Assembly (NCBI GenBank): GCA_012845835.1
Contig: JABAKD010000028.1
Coordinates: 4,523,090 to 4,587,089, forward strand
Direction: 5' to 3'
DNA length: 64,000 nt
Origin: Undaria pinnatifida
Taxonomy: Eukaryota > Sar > Phaeophyceae > Laminariales > Alariaceae
Shown: in pieces, positions 34,901-46,800 of the stretch
How the letters are laid out: every line of letters starts with the position of its first letter
Numbering within the stretch: the stretch's first letter is position 1
Position numbers and translations under genes: made by a program
The notes under the pieces: model-generated
Told to the model about the DNA's origin: nothing
Databases searched by the model: none
What the model saw: only the letters and a program-made list of their open reading frames with translations

Positions 34901-37900
34901 GTAGATAACAGCGTCGCCGTTCCAGCCAATACAACTACAGTTGTGCAAAGTTAAGATAGTATCACCGTCGGTTTCTATCGCGCGGGTGGATGTCGCTTCT
35001 CCGAGGCTGGGACTCGATATCATCGTGACGCTTCTGGCAAACAATTCGGTCACAGCCACATATGCCACGCTTCCGCCCGAGGCTAAGTTGTCGGTCATGC
35101 GGTTGTTTTCAAACGTGGCGTTTTTTACGTTTGTCAGGTACATGGCCGCTCCTTGAGGTGCCACGTTCGCAGTCAGGTCACAGCTTGAGTGCACTCGTTT
35201 GGCGTTTCGGGCATAGTACCCTCCGCCATGGTCGCCCGCCTGGTTCCCTCGGATGATTGCCCCCTGGCACATGATGCTGGCTCCCTCCTCTAGAAAAGAG
35301 AACCCGCCATACTTTCTGGGACCGAGTGGCGTGCGGTGCGGTGCGTTGCGGTGCAGGGTAAACGTGCGTCAGGATGACGGCACTCATTCCAAACAAAAGT
35401 AGTCGTGCAACTCACCCAGGGATATATCATATGGGTTACAGCTTAATCAAGGCGCAGGCATGTCGACATGAGGCGTCGCGGTGTATTACGCGTCGGTAGA
35501 CGTTGACATGTTTTCGCTGCAAGTTTGTTCAACGATTGAGACCCGACCGAACATCGAACGAAAATCCAGTTGGCCGTTCTCAGACTCACATTGCTACGTT
35601 GCTTTCAAAAAAGCCTCCGGTTATCGTCACCAGCCCCAAAGCCCCCGACAACATGACAACGCCTCCGGATTCGAGCGCCTTGTTGTTTCTAAATGTGCCT
35701 CCCGCGATCGAAATGTCTGATGCCGAATTGCCGTTGCAGTATAGCTTAACGGAACATCGGACAAAGAAGCGGATAGAGCGCGTCAGCGACGTCTACTTGT
35801 TGGGTGTAACTACCCGTAACAACTGGTGCGGTGGAAGCAAACGTCGTCAGCCCGGCCTTTGAGCAAGAAGGTCGTTCGGGTTTCTGGGCACATGCAATAT
35901 GTTGGGAACCCTTTCTCCCTTCCAATCTGTTGATTCAACAATAGGGTGGACGTGGTCCAACGAGAAGGCCAGCTCTGCTAATACACTTGACGTGAACAGT
36001 ACGCCAAGGAACTCTGGTGCTTTCAGATGGACATGCCGAACTTTGCACACCAACCATTCTCTAGACGCCACTATGCACCCCACGTAAGATTCGCTGATGA
36101 ACTCTTTGATACCGTGTTGGACAACGGGTACACCCACTAAATAAAACATATGTAATCCGCCTGTTTCAAGCGCGGTGCGGCGCAAACGATGAAAACGTGA
36201 AGACTAAACTGCGACGTTTGGGTCGTAGGCGATGTCAACTCTGAGTTACCGCAGTGCTGGGTGTTTTCCCATTAAAACTACCAAAATACTTACCGCGCCC
36301 CCGCTGTTGGTCGCGACATTGTTAGCGACTAACCCCCCAGCTATTGTAACTCGGACGTTTTCTTCAGCGTAGAAAAACCCGCCTCTTGTGCTGGACCCGC
36401 CAGAGAATTTTCCCGAGATGACGCTGGTGTTGCTACCCTCTGCTCCAACTGCAAGTCATAAATTAAAGGATCACAAGAGGCCAGTTTGCAGCTCAAGTTA
36501 AGTCGATGAAGAAGACGGCGAATCACACGTGTCTATGGACAAAGGGGCGAGAGGATAAGTCTTCCTCTAAGGAGAGCCGAATCACCGTTGTAGACGCATG
36601 GCGCGTCCTTGGGCCAGGCTACGTGATGCATATTGCTTGATCCAACCACATTCTTTTTCATTTTATACGCCGGCGGAAGGGGAAAAATAGCGATTGAGCT
36701 CAGCACACTTCCACGTATTATCACACGTCATGTGTCAATTTAACTCAACTGTGTTCGCAATCCAGCGCTAGGTGGCGTATCCTTTAGTTCCCGTGGAAGC
36801 GACGGCGCGAGCTGTCCCTACCGGCGGTCCCCGTTACTACTCCAGCACAGCAAGCTCCCGTTGAATACGGATGCATGAGTACGTCGACCCGACCACAATA
36901 TATCAACTTTCGCGGTGATATACACCGGGATATATTGGTGTAAAATGCAGTCAAGCTCAAATGACAAGAGACTTCCACTGGAGCGTGCTTCACAGATTTC
37001 GTGTTGGCGACAACCTCGTAGGCTCCACCTTGCATCTCTTCCGAATGGTCGTTTTGTCGCGCAGCTATGAGTGCGAGAAGCGGTTGTCGGATTTCTCTCG
37101 GTGATCTTCTCTGCTGGTGTTTCAACGTCACCTGCTGATCTGAACATATGATGCCGATGAGCTATGATATCACCCTTGTTCGAACCGAATGATAAACCCC
37201 AAACAACACTTCTTGCGCTCACATATACTGCCTCCATTCCCGGCCATGTTATCTAGCATAACCGTTCCGTTGTTGAAAATGCTCTTGCCTAATCCGTAGA
37301 AGCAGCCTCCATCGCGAACGGCGTAATTTCGTTCACAAACAACGTCGTTGAAGACGACCAAGCCGTTTATATCCCACCCCACCACCTGCGTAACAGAGTG
37401 AGCAGGTATTCGGTCATAGTTCCAGAGTCTCGACGTTAGCCAGTTTACTTCAAAACCTGTTGTTGCTTCAGAGTTCCATTATATTCGCCACGCAGCAAGT
37501 CGCCAGATTGGTTTATTTCGTGTGTGTACGATAATACGCAAATGTATCACGAAGGCTTGGGTAGAGAGGTTGCTGTATTGGCGTCTCTTTTAGCGACTCA
37601 AATACACTGGAGCGAGCGACTACTACTATACCTATCTATCATGTATGTTTTTCGGTCGCAACATCCACCGCGCGCCATGTAATATTTCATTTTTTTTCTA
37701 AACACGTCAGCTGTGAATTCGATTGAATTTGCGGTCGATACTCATATTTGCAAGCTGCGTGATACACCGGCCGCTCGCTCGTTTGTACCTATGTTTCATC
37801 CTTCGAACACATATATATATGACTCCTACAACGGATTGGATGGGTTTTATTGTTACGCTGCGCCAGCACAACAAGTTCAAGTCCGTTTTCGAATAACGTG

Positions 37901-40813
37901 CTGAACCACGAGCGAGCGCGAGCAGTCTACACTACTCGTACAGCGCAGTGGAGAAAAAGGATGTACGCTACTATACTCATAGTATACCAGATATATACTA
38001 TGGACAAGGGCCCTTCGTCGCGGCGGCCTGACGCCCGCCTGTGGCTCCATTCATGTCCGAATTGGCTGAGAGCGCACGGGTGTGCAACTCGCGACCACTA
38101 GCAATAGATATCAGGCCGACTAGTCTAGGTAGAAGCTAGTTTACTCAAAATCAAACGACGGCGATTGCACTATGTTATTAATAGTGTTATTAAGTTGTTG
38201 ATAGTGTTATTAATAGCGAATTTAATAGTGTTGATAATAGTGTTATGGGTAGTGTTATTAATAGCGTTATTAATAGTGTTATTAGTAGTGGTACCTGATA
38301 CTGCGCACTACAACAACCGCGGTGTGCTTGCTGAACCGGTTTTCCCCTTTGATCCCTTCGTCTCCCTGTTTGTCGTTTGCTTTGCCCCTTCTGGTTTCTT
38401 TGGGATACCCTCGGGGGCTACGGAGGCGATGACGTCGGTATGGACATCGCCGCCGAAGATTCAGAACGTAGAGAGAAGACCAGGCAGCGATGCTCATAAC
38501 CCTACTTACAGCAGTACTATTGATAGTACTGATAGCACCAATAGTACCAATATTATTAGTTAGATGTAAGAGTTGTTGGATTCGGAGCTCAGTCAAGGTA
38601 CTGCCCCGACGCCCTCTGGGCGGTGTCATATCAATACAGTCGTCCCCGCTGTAGTGTCATCTCCTCTGTTGTGTTTTCACTTCACCTACACTATCTATAC
38701 TACACTACTGCTGTACGCTACTCTACACTTCACTGCACTACTGTACACTACTATACACTAAGATACACCACTGCGTGTATGTAGGCGTAGGACAAATGCC
38801 ACGTGGTTTGTAACCTGCTTTCTACCCTGTTTCTGGCGACGGTAGCTGTGTCCAAAACAATGCGAGTCGACGAGGGAAGCAAGGGCCAATTTTTTTGGCC
38901 ATGTATATCAAGATATCACCGCACGTATCCCGCAGTAGCGGAGAAGGGGGGAAGTAGCCTGCCTAGTGACCATCATGGATCTGACTCAAAGATTTGCTAC
39001 CATATGATATGGTATGATAAGGAGTGAAACATAGACAGAATAGTGCCAAGATAATGTGACTAGAGTAAAGTTGATTAAACAAAAAAACGTGACTTCGCCC
39101 CGGCGGTCTATTAATAGTGGTTTCCCTCGAATTCCACGTGGTGGGTCAGACGTTTGGGTATATAGCAAAAACAGAAAACTAGAGGAATCAACTGCCGAGA
39201 GCAGCTAGCAGTGTAGGTAGGGGCAGTTCGAGGCGAATCGACGAGGGAAGAAAGGGCTGAGGTATTTTGTCGCGATATGAATGAAAGCACGTACGGCAGT
39301 GGGGAAGGGTGAAAATAGCCTGTTTAGAGACCCGTGATATGAGTTACATCTTGGGAGGAAGAAAGAGAACAAAAATAGCGAAGATAATACTCGGAGTATA
39401 TGGGATAAGCAAAGCCGAAACAGACGAAATTGTGCCGGTCGCTCCGGCGGTCTTTCCTATGGTGGATGACCTCGAACAATATACCAAGAACGTTGGGGTC
39501 AGGTCAAATCTCGGTACGGAGATGCAAATTTTCTAAAGACACCACCTGGCGAGAGCGCTTTCTAGCGCGGTTAAGTACAATTCGATGCGAGTCGACGGGG
39601 GAAGAATGTGCTGGATTCTTATCGCAATAAAATGAAGGCAAGTACCGCACGTAGTGGGGAGGGGGGAAAATAGCCTGCTTGGTGACCCCGAATCTGAGCT
39701 CCGCCTAAGTATTGAGGGAGATGGAGTATGCGAAGATAATAGAAGGGATGAGAATGGAATAAAATACCTTCATCATCCCCCCGTACTCGATACAATAACG
39801 AAGCTAAGTAAATAAACTGAACAAAAACACAGCAACAAAGGAGATGATACCACCGATGACACTATTACCAATACACCACCCAGCCGGCATCGGAGCAGCA
39901 CCCAGAATTGGTTCTCCGAACGCAACCACCATCAGAGGGTTAGGAATGTTGCTCTCTGTTCTGTCCTCTACTAATCTTATCCACGTACGACGACGGCGGT
40001 GTCCGTACCGACATCGTCACCTCCGTGACCCCCAACGATAACCAAAAACAGACAGAAACGCGAAGAAAAAGAGGAGAAAAAAATATGGAACAAGATGAAC
40101 GAGATATAAAAGTGGTTCGACAAGAACCAACATACCGGCGGTGGCATTTGTGGTGCCATTGGTACCATTGGCACCATCGGTATCATTGGGCGGCACTGCC
40201 CCCCCCGAGGGAGGTGTAGCAGGCATTATCAATAGTAGGATATCCCAATCAAACACGAGGTAGTCGCAGTATTTTGAATCCACGCTTGCGCAGGCGTGTG
40301 TGGTCTAAACCCACACCAGGCTGTGTGCCCTTAAACTTAAATTGCTATTTGTACGTGCGCAACACAACAGTACCAACACCAACACCAACACCAACACCAC
40401 CAAACCCACCACCACCACCACCACGACGGTCACGACCACCACGACTACCACCACGACCACGACCACGACCACGACGACGACCACCACCACCACCACGACC
40501 ACCACCACCACCACGACCACCACCACGACCACCACCACGACCACCAACCACCACCAACCACCAACCACCACCACCAACCACCACCACCAACCACCAACCA
40601 CCAACCACCACGACCACCACCACGACGACCACCACCACCACCACGACGACCACCACCACCACCACCCACCACCACCCACCACCACCCACCACCACCCACC
40701 ATCAACCACCACCACCAACCACCACCACCACCACCACCCCCACCACCACCACCACCACCACCAACACCACCACCACCACCACCACCACCACCACCACCAC
40801 CACCACCACCACC

Positions 40814-40844
<31 letters not shown>

Positions 40845-43800
40845 TGACACAACGACATAACAACACAACAACGCAAGAGCACAATAACACAACAAAAAAC
40901 GGGTCGAGTTTATGCAAGGTGCTGTCGCCGACACCCATCGATTATCAATGGAAATGTTAAATGTGCACTACTTTTAATATCAACATCCACTACGATCATA
41001 TAGTCTACGTATACGTGTTGTACCAGGTACAACAAATGTATGGATTCTGCGCTGACGCTCATCGATAAACAACAAATCGATAAACGACAAAATTATCTTC
41101 TATCATTACTTACAAAATACTAACTGTTAGTAGTAACGCAAGGTTTCAGCGCTGACGCGCATCGATGGATGACAATGAACCTAAGGCCGAACTACTCCTG
41201 CTGGGGTATGCATCAGACGGAGCACGAGAACACATGCATGACAACACAAGCACCGCCGAAGCCGTACGACGAAACTAGCTGAAAGTAGTTCGGAGTTGAC
41301 AAATGCCGTAGGTCTAGCATGTTCTTCGTTCTTACGCTTCTTGTACTGCCGACAACGGTTACAACGCGATGACTATTAACTAAAACATTGAAAAAGCATT
41401 CCGTCCAGCTGTGAGATCGAAGATTTTGTCGAAACTCATCTTTGCAAGCTGTGTGTAATATTCGCCGATCGCGTGTATTACTTTTGCTACTGGGTTTGTG
41501 TCCTCGTTACGGACATTAAGCCGGCGACTGCCTTTTTGAACTATTGTGTTGTAGACTGTATAATACGAGGGTCAACAGGGCACCACGGGGTGATATATGA
41601 ATATGGGAACATGTGAATCAATCTATGGGGGAGGGTTGGGGTGTAAAGGGCGGATAAGTCGCATAAACGAACAGGACCTTACTGCACACGTGTTGATAGT
41701 TGGCGTTGTTGGGGGGGGTTGGGGGTGAAATTGGAATTTGAAGGCTATACTCGTATAAAATATCAGGGTGGTGTTCGGTAACGATCTTTTAGGCGGTCTC
41801 AGACGGGGCGGCACTGCCACTTTCCGGTAGTTTTGCTGACGGTCGTCGGTATTTCGTTATTTGACGGTTACTACCTTGACGGAAACGGCAAAACCAAAAT
41901 GTACCGGTAATTATGTCGGTGGTAATAGGACACGACGGTAATGTTTCGACGGTAGACGGTATTTCGATATCTGACGGTAACTGCCTTGACAGAAACGGCA
42001 AAACTAAAATATGCCGGTAATACTCCGGCGGTAATGCAACACGGCGGTAATTTCTTGACGGCAGACGGTATTTCGTTTAATGGCGGTAACGCCGTTGTTG
42101 GTAAAAGGTAACACAAAAATGCCGGTATTTGGCAATTGTTGTTGGATATGTGCGTGCCTCACTGGCGGGCAAGCTACTTCTCTTTCCATCACATCGGGAT
42201 TGAGCAGTCTCATGCGAACAACAACCACCGGAAAAAAAAAAAAGTCCCTAGACAAAAGGGGCAATAAGCTACTTCTCTTTTCATCACATCCGGATCAAGC
42301 AGTCTCATGCCAACAACAGCCACCGGAAAAAAAAAAAAAAAAAGGCGCCTACTCAACAAGCGGGCAAGCTACTTTTCTTTCCTCGGGGTCTGGCGAAACA
42401 GCAGGCGGGACTAACGAAGCAGCAGGCCCAGCCTCTTCACTTGTAGTGGCAACAGGCCCATACTGTCCGCACCGCTCATACTTCTGCTGACCACGCTGGG
42501 CGTGATGTGGTGTGCGTGCGGTGGCAGGTGAGCGACGCTCCCTGTCCACACGTCCACACACGCATACAAGGTTCTCCCGAAAGGGAACCAGTGGAACCTT
42601 CTGACCAGAAAAATATAAAATTTAAAAGAACATCCGCCACATGTCGCGCGGCATCTAGTAAAACAAACTACTGACGGTGCGTTTTGGGCGGTACCCATTG
42701 TTGGCGGTACTCTTCTGGCGGTATACAATGTTGGCGGTACTCTCTTGGCGGTATCTACAGTTGCCGGTATTTATTTGCCGGTAAACGGTTGAACTTTAAT
42801 CTGACGGTAATTCCGTCTGACGGTGATAAATGTAACGGTAGTTTCCTGACGCTGGACGGAATTTTATTTTTCGGCGGTAACGCCCTTGGCGGTAGACGGT
42901 AACACGAGAATATGCCGGTAAACGGCGGAATACCCGGACCGTCAGACGGGGCGGTAAAACCAACGACGGGCAGATTACCGAACACCACCCTGTTGGAATA
43001 TAAACGAATTGGAGCTACTGAATGTGTGGCTCGATAGGTAAAGATATGGTATCACCTGTCGGGTAGTGTTTATGCTCTGGCGGATTTTGTTTTTGGGTGG
43101 GGCCGGGGGGGAGAGCGGGGCGTGGTGGAGGAGATGTCAGGAGGAGGGGGGTGGACGGCAGTAAAATATTCTACCTGGATGCTAAATGCAGATGCCCAAT
43201 ACAGTATTTCAAAGATAATGCATGAGGTGGAAGGGAGAAAAATGTACGTGGTGTTTTTAGTTCGTGGTATTACATTGATAATAATATTAGTGGCTTTCGA
43301 TATCGGAATAAGATGAATACTACCAACGGTACTTGCGGTGTACTGGGGATTTTTGTGTTGGTTTTTCTGTATGTACCCTGGTTTGATATATTTGCAGATC
43401 ATCTAGATGAATAATCGATGGTGTCACCTGACCTGTACTAGGCAACCAACTCTCGGCCATTTCGGTACAACTGCTGTATGTATGATCGAACATCCATGTC
43501 TGGCTATCAGCTTGCCTATGCGTCTTCGTTCCCGTTGCCCCCTCCGTAAGGCATGCTGCAAAGCATGCCCTAGAAGGCGTGTATTGGGAGGGGTCTTTCT
43601 GGCGGATGTAAGGACTCACCCTCAAGGAGGAATACCTTCTTGCTGCCGCGTGTGGCCGCGAGGCTTAGGCGTTGCGGTAGGGTTGGGTCGTACGTGGTGC
43701 GTTAGGCATGGTCACCTGCGATTCGCGCGTCGTTTTAGGCAGCAGCGGCGGAGCAGCAATGCATAATCGGAATGCTCGTGCGCGGAGGCAGGCGCCACCA

Positions 43801-46800
43801 CGGCCACACTACGGCACACTTTCGGTTTGCGTGGAGGGAACAGCACCGGCAGCAGGGTGGATTCGACGACGAAGGAGGAAGGCGACTGGCCGTCGACGGG
43901 CGAGGAAGAAACGGGTTGAACTCTCCCTGAACGAAAAGTTTGGTTTTTCAGATCAGCACCGCAAGCTGCTAGAAGCGTTTTGTTTTATGGGACAGGGGAG
44001 AAGAGGAACCGACTGTAATTGAGTGTCAACGAGAGCAAGTGCGAAAGAGCGGGCCGAGTGAGCTAAGGCGATGAGGCGGCCACGGAGAACCACAGCAGCA
44101 GGAGGATGGCACACGGAGACCCACGACACGCACGCACACCATCATCACGAGAGCAGCGATCGTCTATTTCCTGGATTTTTCACGAGGCGGTAGTACACCA
44201 AATTACTTACGTTACTGATTACTGTAGAGTTTGTAAAAGAGTTGTACACCCTCCATGGAGATCGACAACCCGCAATTTTCAGGCACGGGCATCGTAGCTG
44301 CGCTGCGACTTATCAGATTACTCGGGAAGACGTGGCGATCATTGATATTGGTATGGCTGTTTTTGGTTCGATTACTCTGTTTTCACTGCATGCCGGCGGG
44401 TCGTCACTCTGACAGAACTTCAGACAGAAGGCACTTTCGTCTGTGCTCACAATTACCGTGCGGTTCGAACGGTGCAGGCAGCTCAACCGCTGTAGTTTGT
44501 AGCCGCGAGTTGGTTAGTTGTGGGCACGGGGGAACTCTTCCATGCTGCTGTCGTTGAGCGGATACCCGCGGCCATGTGAGTTCAGTTTGCACTTTGATCC
44601 ATTTCACCTGTGTGTGTGTGTGTTCTTCACATTAAACCGTTCTTCTACTCGTCGACATCCAGCACACCCAGTGTCCGTACTGATTCTTCACCCTAGAAAG
44701 ATCAGCTCTGTGGTCACAAGCTACGACACAGAGATAATGCATCGTAATGCATTCGACAACGCAATGTCATGCCCTAGTACTGGGTACGACAGGCACAACA
44801 TACATACGTCAGCAACAGAAATACATTGGAAGAGAGAAATACGAAATAAACAAAAACAAAAACAAAAACAAAAAACAAAAACAAAATAAGAAAACAAAAT
44901 AAGAAAACAAATAAAAACAAGGATAAAAATAAAACCTGTGGACCTTCTTCGTGTCGTTCGTTTTTAGATTGGAAAGCGTAGTATTTCCCCGACGAATTCT
45001 GATTTCATTTGGGTTTTCGGGTCTTCCTAGGGCTCCAGCACCTTTGTGTGACCACGCACGCACTCTGGATTTTTGACTCTGGATTTTTGACAAGAGCAAA
45101 TGTGAGACGAAAATAACAATCGAAGAATCATGCCTGGCTACTTATCTATGTGATACGCAGATTAATATAGAATGCCCATTAGGAAAGGTCGTGCACTGGC
45201 ATACGGCGTATTACCCTGCGGAGATACGGTAGTTGGATATAACCGTATAATAGACCATCCGACACCGCGCTATTATTATTTAGTGGATCCAGATACAAAA
45301 CTGAACATCTCAATGCAGCCATACTTCCTGGGTTCTCACCATTACAACTGCTGTTGTGCATTTTTGTGATGCCCTCAACAATGCCACAAGAGTTGTTCAA
45401 AGCTTGTTCCGATTGGAGCTATTGTTCGACCTCATCATGGTATATAGGAGAGTTTGACAGGGCCGATCGTGAGAGCGCTCGAGTTGGCAAAATTCGGCAC
45501 AAATCGACGAGAAGTGGGAATATTGAACGTTTTAAGCGATAGTAATAAAGGGACGAACCGGCTGCCGGGGTAAAAAAGAGATGACACCTGTGACCTGTGA
45601 GCATGCAGTAAAGCTCGTCCAGGTGTTCCACAAGGTAATAAAGGAGGGTAACAGCTGAAGAGAGTGACCATCATTGTTGTTGTTTTCTCGAATGAATTCT
45701 TCTTGTATACGATACAAATCTAGAGTCCGTGGTCACACGAAGGTGCTGGAGGCCTAGGAAGATCCGAAAACCCAAATGAAATCAGAATTCGTCCGGGAAA
45801 TACTACACTTTCCCGCCTAAAACGCACGATACGAAGAAAGCGCACAAGAGAAAAGGTCCAATGTGCAAACTGAAGTCACATACATGGCCGCGGGTATCCG
45901 CTCAACTACAGCATAGAGCTCCCCTGTGCCCACATATAACCAACCCGCGGCTACAAACTACAGCGGTTGAGCTGACTGCACCGTACGAACCGCCTCGGTA
46001 ATCTTGAGCACAGACGAACGCGCCTGCCGTCTGGATTGCTGTCAGAGTGACGACCCGCGGGCATGCAGTGAAACCAGAGCAATCAAACCAAAAACCAGAA
46101 TAAAAAATATCAATGAGGCCCGCTCCGCCTTCCCGAGTTAATTGACAGGTTGCAACGCAACTACTACACCCGAGACTGAAAATTGGAAATTGCGGGGCGT
46201 CGTTTCCCATGAAGAGTATACAACTCTTTTACAAAATCTACAGTAATCAGTAACGTAAGTAATTTGTTGTACTACCGCCTCGTGAAAAATCCAGGAAAAA
46301 GACGATTGCTGCTCTCGTGATGGTAATGCGCGTGCGGGTCGTGGGTCTCCGTGTGCCATCCTCCTGCTGTGGTTCTCCGTGACCGCCTCATCGCCTTAGC
46401 TCACTCGGCCCGCTCTTTCGCACTTGCTCTCGTTGACACTCAATTCCAATCGGTTCCCCTTCTTCCCCGCCCCAACAAAACATGCTCCACGCAGCTTGCG
46501 GTGCTGATCTGAAAAACAAAACTCTTCGTTGAGGGAGAGTTCAATCCGTTCCTTCCTCGCCCGTCGACGGCCAGTCGCCCTCCTCCTTCGTCGTCGAATC
46601 CAGCCTCCTGCCGGCGCGGTTCTCTCCACGCAAACCGAGACTGCGCCGTAGCGTGGCTCGTGGTGGCGCCTGCCTCCGGGCACGAGCATCCCGATTAAGC
46701 ATTGCTGCTCCGCCGCTGCTGCCTAAAACGACGCGAGAATCGCAGGTGACCATGCCTAACGCACCACGTACGACCCAACTCTACCGCCACGCCTGAGCCT

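Noticed and set aside
40274..40960. Long frames of up to 228 aa on both strands
   Set aside because: Produced by the (CCA)n tract; poly-Thr/Pro/His or poly-Trp/Gly/Val in every frame.
43708..44022. Arg-rich 104-aa frame in repeat K as a gene
   Set aside because: The inverted copy has a frameshift in the same frame, and the sequence belongs to a repeat; kept only as a note.
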